NCBI RefSeq assembly: GCF_022605725.1
Contig: NC_065564.1
Location: 930,001-994,000 of the forward strand
DNA length: 64,000 bases
Direction: 5' to 3'
Source: Anthonomus grandis grandis
Taxonomy: Eukaryota; Arthropoda; Insecta; Coleoptera; Curculionidae
The first letter of the stretch is position 1; each line of letters begins with the position of its first letter. A model generated the notes under the pieces. That model searched no databases. It had not been told where the DNA came from and worked only from the letters and a program-made list of their open reading frames with translations. This document shows, in pieces, positions 21,172 to 34,100 of this stretch. Position numbers and translations under genes: made by a program.

Positions 21172-23692
21172 CCAGGATATGGCTGCTCCAAAGTTGAGAA
21201 ATAAATCGATTTTCATAGAAATTGATCAGTTTTGGAATTTTTTCCAGGAAAAACTGTTGACTCTCAAATATTTTTTTCGACACTTCCATAATATTTGGGA
21301 CCTCCTTAATCGTTTAGTACTATTAAAAGAGTCGTACGACTGATATTTACCAAAATATGCCTGTTCAAAACTTAAGAAGAAAATCGGGTTTTTGACCAAT
21401 TTTCGTCAAAGACAGTCAACTTTCGATTTTTTTCCAAAGAAAACTGTTGACTCCCAAATTATTTTTTCTACGTTTTGAGAATAAATAGGATCTCCTGAAT
21501 CGTTTGGTACTACTGGAAGATTCGTACGACTGATAATTTCCAAGATATGCCTGTTCAAAAATTGAGAAAAAAAAACGATTTTCACCAATTTTTGTCAAAA
21601 GAGGTCAACTTTGGATTTTTTTCCAGAGAAAACTGTTGATTTTCAAATTATTTTGCCAACGTTTCTAGAATATTTAGGACCTTCTGAATCGTTTGGTATC
21701 ACTGGAAAAATCGTACGTTAGATATTTTCTGAGATATTCCCGTTCAAAGTTAAACAAAAAAAGTCAATTTTTACCAATTTTCATCGAAAATAGCAAATTT
21801 TGGAATTTTTTCCAGAGAAAACTGTTGACTCTCAAATTATTTTGCCAACGTTTCTAGAATGTTTAGGACCTTCTGAATCGTTTGGTACCACTGAAAGAGT
21901 CGTACGATAGATATTTTCTGAGATATTCCCGTTCAAAGTTAAACAAAAAAAGTCGATTTTTACCAATTTTCATCGAAAATAGCAAATTTTGGAATTTTTT
22001 CCAGAGAAAACTGTTGACTCTCAAATTATTTTTCCAACGTTTCTAAGATACTTAGGATCTTCTGAATCGTTTGGTACCACTGGAAGAATCGTACGATAGA
22101 TATTTTCTGAGATATTCCCGTTCAAAGTTAAACAAAAAAAGTCAATTTTTACCAATTTTCATCGAAAGTAGCAAGTTTTGGAATTTTTTCCAGAGAAAAC
22201 AGTTGACTCCCAAATTATTTTTTTAACGTTTCTAGAATCTCTAGGACCTTCTGAATCGTTTGGTACCACTGGAAGAATCGTACGATAGATATTTTTTGAG
22301 ATATTCCCGTTCAAAGTTAAACAAAAAAAGTCGATTTTTACCAATTTTCATCGAAAATAGCAAATTTGGAATTTTTTCCAGAGAAAACTGTTGACTCCCA
22401 AATTATTTTTTTAACGTTTCTAGAATAAATAGGATCTCCTGAATCGTTTGGTATCACTGGAAGAGTCGTACGACTAATACTTTCCAAGATATGCCTGTTC
22501 AAAAGTTGAGAAAAAAAATCGATTTTCACCAATTTTCGTCAAAAGTGGTCAATTTTGGAATTTTTTCCAGAGAAAACTGTTGACTCTCAAATTATTTTTT
22601 CAACGTTTCTAGAATATTTAGGACCTTCTGAATCGTTTGGTACCACTGGGAGATTCGTACGATTGATAATTTCCAAGATATGCCTGTTCAAATATTGAGA
22701 AAAAAAATCGATTTTCACCAATTTTTGTCAAAAGAGGTCAACTTTGGATTTTTTTCCAGAGAAAACTGTTGATTCCCAAATTATTTTTCCAACGTTTCTA
22801 GAATATTTAGGATCTTCTGAATCGTTTGGTACCACTGAAAGAATCGTACGATAGATATTTTCTGATTTATTCCCGTTCAAAGTTAAACAAAAAAGTAGAT
22901 ATTTACCGATTTTTATCGAAAATAGCAAATTTTGGAATTTTTTCCAGAGAAAACTATTGACTCCCAAATTATTTTTCCAACGTTTCTAAAATATTTAGGA
23001 CCTTCTGAATCGTTTGGTACCACTGGAAGAATCGTACGATAGATATTTTCTGAGATATTCCCGTTTAAAGTTAAACAAAAAAAGTCGATTTTTATCAATT
23101 TTCATCGAAAATAGCAAATTTTGGAATTTTTTCCAGAGAAAACAGTTGACTCCGAAATTATTTTTCCAACGTTTCTAGAATATTTAGGACCTTCTGAATC
23201 GTTTGGTACCACTGGAAGAATCGTACGATAGATATTTTCTGAGATATTCCCGTTCAAAGTTAAACAAAAAAAGTCGATTTTTACCAATTTTCATCGAAAA
23301 TAGCAAATTTTGGAATTTTTTCCAGAGAAAACTATTGACTCCCAAATTATTTTTCCAACGTTTCTAAAATATTTAGGACCTTCTGAATCGTTTGGTACCA
23401 CTGGAAGAATCGTACGATAGATATTTTCTGAGATATTCCCGTTTAAAGTTAAACAAAAAAAGTCGATTTTTATCAATTTTCATCGAAAATAGCAAATTTT
23501 GGAATTTTTTCCAGAGAAAACAGTTGACTCCGAAACTATTTTTCCAACGTTTCTAGAATATTTAGGACCTTCTGAATCGTTTGGTACCACTGGAAGAATC
23601 GTACGATAGATATTTTCTGAGATATTCCCGTTCAAAGTTAAACAAAAAAAGTCAATTTATACCAATTTTCATCGAAAATAGCAAATTTTCTA
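21172..23692 (+). repeat. SatA satellite array 6 (~189-bp monomers, ~13 copies)
   Basis: It mixes the array-4/5 subtype with one marked by GAAGAATCGTACGATAGATA, TGAGATATTCCCGTTCAAAG and TTAAACAAAAAAAGTCGATT. A two-monomer higher-order unit of 378 bp is visible at the right: GAAAACTATTGACTCCCAAA at about 22,950 and 23,328 alternates with GAAAACAGTTGACTCCGAAA/C at about 23,138 and 23,516. Confidence 0.95.
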
Positions 23693-25190
23693 TATCAGCC
23701 CTTGATTTAATCATTTCTGTCTGAATCTTAATTAAGTGTCTTTCGATTCATGTGTTTTACTCCCTTTGAAATTCTATTGGATGGAAAAATAAATAACCCT
23801 AAGAAAGCGAGGGGGTGAGGGGGGTGTGGTTGATACGGGTGCAATTTGCATGTAAAACCCGAAAAAAAGAAACACATATTTCGTGCGCTCTCTTTGGATT
23901 TGGAAGTATAAGTTCGTCATTTGTACCTTTATCCCTATAGACGGATTGCGGGAAATATTGTTGTTCCCGTCTCGCTATTGTCACCGGAAATCCGGTCGCG
24001 TAAAGAAACACTCGTTTTCGGAATTGCCAACAATGGCAGGCAAGCAGCGACAACCAACTACTGCTACTCTTGCGGTAATATTTTCGAGTTTTCATGTAAA
24101 ATTCATGCACGTTTGCAGTTTGTACCTATGTAAAGACACACACACACACACGTTGGCTCACGTTTCTTTGTTTGAAACTTTAGAAATTTTAGTAGTGCAC
24201 CGTCAAAAGTTTAGTTACGAGGGTGGGAAAACGATGATGCACGGGTACATGCGAGGGTGTTTTTTTGTCTACCGCCCCCCGGCCCTCCTCCCCCTACCGC
24301 CGCACCGGAAGCCATCCACCCACACTTTTAAACAAATTATGTTTTATTTGAAAAAAAAACAAAAACCTCTCGATTACGGTGGCAATAGAGGGAGGAGAAG
24401 AGGGGTGAGGGCGCCAAATAGTAGAAAAAACGTGACAGGTAAACAGAACCGAACTTGTCCAAACAGAAACGTAAATTCCCAAAGAATTTATTTGATTGCG
24501 GCGTTTCGGGGGAGCGGCAAATAAATAAATATCGTCTCCGACGGAAACTGTTAGGGCCTCGAAGGAAGGAATTCCGGAGAAACCGGAATTTATCGCGCCC
24601 CTCTACGCTCCGCTCCACCCTCCTCTTCTTCACAGGCGGATAATAATGAATCGAGGGCATTAAATATCGAGTTTTACTATCGAAAATATGACTTATTATA
24701 CTTTTGTTCTCTCTCTCTCTCTGTTTACCGCAGGTGTGTTCCCTTTAGCTCTCTCTCTGTCCCCCCTTCAGCCCCCTGGGCCCACCGACGCGAATCTATA
24801 TTAAAAGGGAAATTAACCGGTCGCCGCCGCTTGACAGCCAACAAATGGTAATTCGATTGGGTTAAAAGTCACGTCGCCCCCGGAGTTTTTCCTGCTTTTT
24901 AATTATCCAAATAGAAATTTGCGACGGTGATGGTTTTTCGCCCCCCGTTTCCCTACGCCTCCCCCTAAATGATTAATCGAGGTTTGACGCTGATTTATTG
25001 TTTACCAGAAGGAATGACTATCGTACACTATTAAGTTATGCATAATGCGAACGCCCCCCTTTCCCTCCCTTGCCAGTTTATGCCCCCAGGGGCGTAAAAA
25101 TTTTTTAATTAAAACTTCCCCCCTCCCGAGCGGAAATTAATCGGGTAATTAAGTATGAACGATGGGACCGGAAAGAATTTAAATTACAAT
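23693..25190. other. Unassigned single-copy-looking sequence with two microsatellites
   Basis: It holds a CA run near 24,135-24,150, a CT run near 24,708-24,722 and several C-rich patches. The longest open frame of the window (213 aa, 23,883-24,524) lies here but crosses the CA run, has no recognisable domain and is opposed by frames of similar quality, so it is not called. Confidence 0.5.
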
Positions 25191-25194
25191 TTTT

Positions 25195-28100
25195 TTTTTC
25201 GAATTCGAACTAACTATACCAGCGGATTGTTCTCATCAAGTACATTACGAAAACACCGGGTTATAACAGGATCCGAGCAGAACTAAGGGAATGAGAGCAC
25301 TTTGAAAATCCTGAAAAAGTCGGTTTTCGACGTCCGTTTTTGAGGCCAAAAATGGGCATCAAAAATGCCATATCTCAGCTATTAGAAGAGCTACGACCTT
25401 GGGGATGGTCTCGCTGGATTCAAAATGACGAAACTAAGACAAAACCGTTGGAATTTTCCCGATAGCTCCCATAGAAGCCAAGATATCGACCTTCAAAGTT
25501 TGGACTTTTTCATTTTTCGGGTATACCCCCCCGTATCGAATTTTTTCACCAAAAATTGAATTTTTTCGAAATCAAACTAAGTATACCAGCGTGTTATTTG
25601 GGTCACCTAGATTACGAAAACACCGGGTTATAACAGGATCCGAGCAGAACTAAGGGAATGAGAGCACTTTGAAAATCCTGAAAAAGTCGGTTTTCGACGT
25701 CCGTTTTTGAGGCCAAAAATGGGCATCAAAAATGCCATATCTCAGCTATTAGAAGAGCTACGACCTTGGGGATGGTCTCGCTGGATTCAAAATGACGAAA
25801 CTAAGACAAAACCGTTGGAATTTTCCCGATAGCTCCCATAGAAGCCAAGATATCGACCTTCAAAGTTTGGACTTTTTCATTTTTCGGGTATACCCCCCCG
25901 TATCGAATTTTTTCACCAAAAATTGAATTTTTTCGAAATCAAACTAAGTATACCAGCGTGTTATTTGGGTCACCTAGATTACGAAAACACCGGGTTATAA
26001 CAGGATCCGAGCAGAACTAAGGGAATGAGAGCACTTTGAAAATCCTGAAAAAGTCGGTTTTCGACGTCCGTTTTTGAGGCCAAAAATGGGCATCAAAAAT
26101 GCCATATCTCAGCTATTAGAAGAGCTACGACCTTGGGAATGGTCTCGTTAGATTCAAAATGACGAAACTAAGACAAAACCGTTGGAATTTTCTCGATAGC
26201 TCCCATGGAAGCCGAGATATCGACCTTCAAAGTTTGGACTTTTTCATTTTTCGGGTATACCCCCCCGTATCGAATTTTTTCACCAAAAATTGATTTTTTT
26301 CGAAATCAAACCAAGTATACTAGCGTGTTATTTGGGTCACCTAGATTACGAAAACACCGGGTTATAACAGGATCCGAGCAGAACTAAGGGAATGAGAGCA
26401 CTTTGAAAATCCTGAAAAAGTCGGTTTTCGACGTCCGTTTTTGAGGCGAAAAATGGGCATCAAAAATGCCATATCTCAGCTATTAGAAGAGCTACGACCT
26501 TGGGAATGGTCTCGTTGGATTCAAAATGACGAAACTAAGACAAAACCGTTGGAATTTTCTCGATAGCTCCCATGGAAGCCGAGATATCGACCTTCAAAGT
26601 TTGGACTTTTTCATTTTTCGGGTATACCCCCCCGTATCGAATTTTTTCACCAAAAATTGAATTTTTTCGAAATCAAACTAAGTATACCAGCGTGTTATTT
26701 GGGTCACCTAGATTACGAAAACACCGGGTTATAACAGGATCCGAGCAGAACTAAGGGAATGAGAGCACTTTGAAAATCCTGAAAAAGTCGGTTTTCGACG
26801 TCCGTTTTTGAGGCGAAAAATGGGCATCAAAAATGCCATATCTCAGCTATTAGAAGAGCTACGACCTTGGGAATGGTCTCGTTGGATTCAAAATGACGAA
26901 ACTAAGACAAAACCGTTGGAATTTTCTCGATAGCTCCCATGGAAGCCGAGATATCGACCTTCAAAGTTTGGACTTTTTCATTTTTCGGGTATACCCCCCC
27001 GTATCGAATTTTTTCACCAAAAATTGAATTTTTTCGAAATCAAACTAAGTATACCAGCGTGTTATTTGGGTCACCTAGATTACGAAAACACCGGGTTATA
27101 ACAGGATCCGAGCAGAACTAAGGGAATGAGAGCACTTTGAAAATCCTGAAAAAGTCGGTTTTCGACGTCCGTTTTTGAGGCCAAAAATGGGCATCAAAAA
27201 TGCCATATCTCAGCTATTAGAAGAGCTACGACCTTGGGGATGGTCTCGTTGGATTCAAAATGACGAAACTAAGACAAAACCGTTGGAATTTTCCCGATAG
27301 CTCCCATAGAAGCCGAGATATCGACCTTCAAAGTTTGGACTTTTTCATTTTTCGGGTATACCCCCCCGTATCGAATTTTTTCACCAAAAATTGAATTTTT
27401 TCGAAATCAAACTAAGTATACCAGCGTGTTATTTGGGTCACCTAGATTACGAAAACACCGGGTTATAACAGGATCCGAGCAGAACTAAGGGAATGAGAGC
27501 ACTTTGAAAATTCTGAAAAAGTCGGTTTTCGACGTCCGTTTTTGAGGCCAAAAATGGGCATCAAAAATGCCATATCTCAGCTATTAGAAGAGCTACGACC
27601 TTGGGAATGGTCTCGTTGGATTCAAAATGACGAAACTAAGACAAAACCGTTGGAATTTTCTCGATAGCTCCCATGGAAGCCGAGATATCGACCTTCAAAG
27701 TTTGGACTTTTTCATTTTTCGGGTATACCCCCCCGTATCGAATTTTTTCACCAAAAATTGATTTTTTTCGAAATCAAACCAAGTATACTAGCGTGTTATT
27801 TGGGTCACCTAGATTACGAAAACACCGGGTTATAACAGGATCCGAGCAGAACTAAGGGAATGAGAGCACTTTGAAAATCCTGAAAAAGTCGGTTTTCGAC
27901 GTCCGTTTTTGAGGCCAAAAATGGGCATCAAAAATGCCATATCTCAGCTATTAGAAGAGCTACGACCTTGGGAATGGTCTCGTTGGATTCAAAATGACGA
28001 AACTAAGACAAAACCGTTGGAATTTTCTCGATAGCTCCCATGGAAGCCGAGATATCGACCTTCAAAGTTTGGACTTTTTCATTTTTCGGGTATACCCCCC

Positions 28101-31100
28101 CGTATCGAATTTTTTCACCAAAAATTGATTTTTTTCGAAATCAAACTAAGTATACCAGCGTGTTATTTGGGTCACCTAGATTACGAAAACACCGGGTTAT
28201 AACAGGATCCGAGCAGAACTAAGGGAATGAGAGCACTTTGAAAATCCTGAAAAAGTCGGTTTTCGACGTCCGTTTTTGAGGCCAAAAATGGGCATCAAAA
28301 ATGCCATATCTCAGCTATTAGAAGAGCTACGACCTTGGGAATGGTCTCGTTGGATTCAAAATGACGAAACTAAGACAAAACCGTTGGAATTTTCTCGATA
28401 GCTCCCATGGAAGCCGAGATATCGACCTTCAAAGTTTGGACTTTTTCATTTTTCGGGTATACCCCCCCGTATCGAATTTTTTCACCAAAAATTGATTTTT
28501 TTCGAAATCAAACTAAGTATACCAGCGTGTTATTTGGGTCACCTAGACTACGAAAACACCGGGTTATAACAGGATCCGAGCAGAACTAAGGGAATGAGAG
28601 CACTTTGAAAATCCTGAAAAAGTCGGTTTTCGACGTCCGTTTTTGAGGCCAAAAATGGGCATCAAAAATGCCATATCTCAGCTATTAGAAGAGCTACGAC
28701 CTTGGGAATGGTCTCGTTGGATTCAAAATGACGAAACTAAGACAAAACCGTTGGAATTTTCTCGATAGCTCCCATGGAAGCCGAGATATCGACCTTCAAA
28801 GTTTGGACTTTTTCATTTTTCGGGTATACCCCCCCGTATCGAATTTTTTCACCAAAAATTGATTTTTTTCGAAATCAAACTAAGTATACCAGCGTGTTAT
28901 TTGGGTCACCTAGATTACGAAAACACCGGGTTATAACAGGATCCGAGCAGAACTAAGGGAATGAGAGCACTTTGAAAATCCTGAAAAAGTCGGTTTTCGA
29001 CGTCCGTTTTTGAGGCCAAAAATGGGCATCAAAAATGCCATATCTCAGCTATTAGAAGAGCTACGACCTTGGGGATGGTCTCGTTGGATTCAAAATGACG
29101 AAACTAAGACAAAACCGTTGGAATTTTCCCGATAGCTCCCATAGAAGCCGAGATATCGACCTTCAAAGTTTGGACTTTTTCATTTTTCGGGTATACCCCC
29201 CCGTATCGAATTTTTTCACCAAAAATTGAATTTTTTCGAAATCAAACTAAGTATACCAGCGTGTTATTTGGGTCACCTAGATTACGAAAACACCGGGTTA
29301 TAACAGGATCCGAGCAGAACTAAGGGAATGAGAGCACTTTGAAAATCCTGAAAAAGTCGGTTTTCGACGTCCGTTTTTGAGGCCAAAAATGGGCATCAAA
29401 AATGCCATATCTCAGCTATTAGAAGAGCTACGACCTTGGGAATGGTCTCGTTGGATTCAAAATGACGAAACTAAGACAAAACCGTTGGAATTTTCTCGAT
29501 AGCTCCCATGGAAGCCGAGATATCGACCTTCAAAGTTTGGACTTTTTCATTTTTCGGGTATACCCCCCCGTATCGAATTTTTTCACCAAAAATTGATTTT
29601 TTTCGAAATCAAACCAAGTATACTAGCGTGTTATTTGGGTCACCTAGATTACGAAAACACCGGGTTATAACAGGATCCGAGCAGAACTAAGGGAATGAGA
29701 GCACTTTGAAAATCCTGAAAAAGTCGGTTTTCGACGTCCGTTTTTGAGGCCAAAAATGGGCATCAAAAATGCCATATCTCAGCTATTAGAAGAGCTACGA
29801 CCTTGGGAATGGTCTCGTTGGATTCAAAATGACGAAACTAAGACAAAACCGTTGGAATTTTCTCGATAGCTCCCATGGAAGCCGAGATATCGACCTTCAA
29901 AGTTTGGACTTTTTCATTTTTCGGGTATACCCCCCCGTATCGAATTTTTTCACCAAAAATTGATTTTTTTCGAAATCAAACTAAGTATACCAGCGTGTTA
30001 TTTGGGTCACCTAGATTACGAAAACACCGGGTTATAACAGGATCCGAGCAGAACTAAGGGAATGAGAGCACTTTGAAAATCCTGAAAAAGTCGGTTTTCG
30101 ACGTCCGTTTTTGAGGCCAAAAATGGGCATCAAAAATGCCATATCTCAGCTATTAGAAGAGCTACGACCTTGGGAATGGTCTCGTTGGATTCAAAATGAC
30201 GAAACTAAGACAAAACCGTTGGAATTTTCTCGATAGCTCCCATGGAAGCCGAGATATCGACCTTCAAAGTTTGGACTTTTTCATTTTTCGGGTATACCCC
30301 CCCGTATCGAATTTTTTCACCAAAAATTGAATTTTTTCGAAATCAAACTAAGTATACCAGCGTGTTATTTGGGTCACCTAGATTACGAAAACACCGGGTT
30401 ATAACAGGATCCGAGCAGAACTAAGGGAATGAGAGCACTTTGAAAATCCTGAAAAAGTCGGTTTTCGACGTCCGTTTTTGAGGCCAAAAATGGGCATCAA
30501 AAATGCCATATCTCAGCTATTAGAAGAGCTACGACCTTGGGAATGGTCTCGTTGGATTCAAAATGACGAAACTAAGACAAAACCGTTGGAATTTTCTCGA
30601 TAGCTCCCATGGAAGCCGAGATATCGACCTTCAAAGTTTGGACTTTTTCATTTTTCGGGTATACCCCCCCGTATCGAATTTTTTCACCAAAAATTGATTT
30701 TTTTCGAAATCAAACTAAGTATACCAGCGTGTTATTTGGGTCACCTAGATTACGAAAACACCGGGTTATAACAGGATCCGAGCAGAACTAAGGGAATGAG
30801 AGCACTTTGAAAATCCTGAAAAAGTCGGTTTTCGACGTCCGTTTTTGAGGCCAAAAATGGGCATCAAAAATGCCATATCTCAGCTATTAGAAGAGCTACG
30901 ACCTTGGGAATGGTCTCGTTGGATTCAAAATGACGAAACTAAGACAAAACCGTTGGAATTTTCTCGATAGCTCCCATGGAAGCCGAGATATCGACCTTCA
31001 AAGTTTGGACTTTTTCATTTTTCGGGTATACCCCCCCGTATCGAATTTTTTCACCAAAAATTGATTTTTTTCGAAATCAAACTAAGTATACCAGCGTGTT

Positions 31101-34100
31101 ATTTGGGTCACCTAGATTACGAAAACACCGGGTTATAACAGGATCCGAGCAGAACTAAGGGAATGAGAGCACTTTGAAAATCCTGAAAAAGTCGGTTTTC
31201 GACGTCCGTTTTTGAGGCCAAAAATGGGCATCAAAAATGCCATATCTCGGCTATTAGAAGAGCTACGACCTTGGGGATGGTCTCGTTGGATTCAAAATGA
31301 CGAAACTAAGACAAAACCGTTGGAATTTTCCCGATAGCTCCCATAGAAGCCGAGATATCGACCTTCAAAGTTTGGACTTTTTCATTTTTCGGGTATACCC
31401 CCCCGTATCGAATTTTTTCACCAAAAATTGAATTTTTTCGAAATCAAACTAAGTATACCAGCGTGTTATTTGGGTCACCTAGATTACGAAAACACCGGGT
31501 TATAACAGGATCCGAGCAGAACTAAGGGAATGAGAGCACTTTGAAAATCCTGAAAAAGTCGGTTTTCGACGTCCGTTTTTGAGGCCAAAAATGGGCATCA
31601 AAAATGCCATATCTCAGCTATTATTAGAGCTACGACCTTGGGGATGGTCTCGTTGGATTCAAAATGACGAAACTAAGACAAAACCGTTGGAATTTTTCCG
31701 ATAGCTCCCATAGAAGCCGAGATATCGACCTTCAAAGTTTGGACTTTTTCATTTTTCGGGTATACCCCCCCCGTATCGAATTTTTTCACCAAAAATTGAA
31801 TTTTTTCGAAATCAAACTAAGTATACCAGCGTGTTATTTGGGTCACCTAGATTACGAAAACACCGGGTTATAACAGGATCCGAGCAGAACTAAGGGAATG
31901 AGAGCACTTTGAAAATCCTGAAAAAGTCGGTTTTCGACGTCCGTTTTTGAGGCCAAAAATGGGCATCAAAAATGCCATATCTCAGCTATTAGAAGAGCTA
32001 CGACCTTGGGAATGGTCTCGTTGGATTCAAAATGACGAAACTAAGACAAAACCGTTGGAATTTTCCCGATAGCTCCCATAGAAGCCGAGATATCGACCTT
32101 CAAAGTTTGGACTTTTTCATTTTTCGGGTATACCCCCCCGTATCGAATTTTTTCACCAAAAATTGATTTTTTTCGAAATCAAACTAAGTATACCAGCGTG
32201 TTATTTGGGTCACCTAGATTACGAAAACACCGGGTTATAACAGGATCCGAGCAGAACTAAGGGAATAAGAGCACTTTGAAAATCCTGAAAAAGTCGGTTT
32301 TCGACGTCCGTTTTTGAGGCCAAAAATGGGCATCAAAAATGCCATATCTCAGCTATTAGAAGAGCTACGACCTTGGGGATGGTCTCGTTGGATTCAAAAT
32401 GACGAAACTAAGACAAAACCGTTGGAATTTTCCCGATAGCTCCCATAGAAGCCGAGATATCGACCTTCAAAGTTTGGACTTTTTCATTTTTCGGGTATAC
32501 CCCCCCGTATCGAATTTTTTCACCAAAAATTGATTTTTTTCGAAATCAAACTAAGTATACCAGCGTGTTATTTGGGTCACCTAGATTACGAAAACACCGG
32601 GTTATAACAGGATCCGAGCAGAACTAAGGGAATGAGAGCACTTTGAAAATCCTGAAAAAGTCGGTTTTCGACGTCCGTTTTTGAGGCCAAAAATGGGCAT
32701 CAAAAATGCCATATCTCGGCTATTAGAAGAGCTACGACCTTGGGGATGGTCTCGTTGGATTCAAAATGACGAAACTAAGACAAAACCGTTGGAATTTTCC
32801 CGATAGCTCCCATAGAAGCCGAGATATCGACCTTCAAAGTTTGGACTTTTTCATTTTTCGGGTATACCCCCCCGTATCGAATTTTTTCACCAAAAATTGA
32901 ATTTTTTCGAAATCAAACTAAGTATACCAGCGTGTTATTTGGGTCACCTAGATTACGAAAACACCGGGTTATAACAGGATCCGAGCAGAACTAAGGGAAT
33001 GAGAGCACTTTGAAAATCCTGAAAAAGTCGGTTTTCGACGTCCGTTTTTGAGGCCAAAAATGGGCATCAAAAATGCCATATCTCAGCTATTAGAAGAGCT
33101 ACGACCTTGGGGATGGTCTCGTTGGATTTAAAATGACGAAACTAAGACAAAACCGTTGGAATTTTCCCGATAGCTCCCATAGAAGCCGAGATATCGACCT
33201 TCAAAGTTTGGACTTTTTCATTTTTCGGGTATACCCCCCCGTATCGAATTTTTTCACCAAAAATTGAATTTTTTCGAAATCAAACTAAATATACCAGCGT
33301 GTTATTTGGGTCACCTAGATTACGAAAACACCGGGTTATAACAGGATCCGAGCAGAACTAAGGGAATGAGAGCACTTTGAAAATCCTGAAAAAGTCGGTT
33401 TTCGACGTCCGTTTTTGAGGCCAAAAATGGGCATCAAAAATGCCATATCTCAGCTATTAGAAGAGCTACGACCTTGGGGATGGTCTCGTTGGATTCAAAA
33501 TGACGAAACTAAGACAAAACCGTTGGAATTTTCCCGATAGCTCCCATAGAAGCCGAGATATCGACCTTCAAAGTTTGGACTTTTTCATTTTTCGGGTATA
33601 CCCCCCCCGTATCGAATTTTTTCACCAAAAATTGATTTTTTTCGAAATCAAACTAAGTATACCAGCGTGTTATTTGGGTCACCTAGATTACGAAAACACC
33701 GGGTTATAACAGGATCCGAGCAGAACTAAGGGAATGAGAGCACTTTGAAAATCCTGAAAAAGTCGGTTTTCGACGTCCGTTTTTGAGGCCAAAAATGGGC
33801 ATCAAAAATGCCATATCTCAGCTATTAGAAGAGCTACGACCTTGGGGATGGTCTCGTTGGATTTAAAATGACGAAACTAAGACAAAACCGTTGGAATTTT
33901 CCCGATAGCTCCCATAGAAGCCGAGATATCGACCTTCAAAGTTTGGACTTTTTCATTTTTCGGGTATACCCCCCCGTATCGAATTTTTTCACCAAAAATT
34001 GAATTTTTTCGAAATCAAACTAAGTATACCAGCGTGTTATTTGGGTCACCTAGATTACGAAAACACCGGGTTATAACAGGATCCGAGCAGAACTAAGGGA

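Noticed and set aside
23883..24524. 213-aa open frame, the longest in the window
   Set aside because: It crosses a CA microsatellite, has no recognisable domain, overlaps competing frames on both strands, and its residues look like translated low-complexity DNA.
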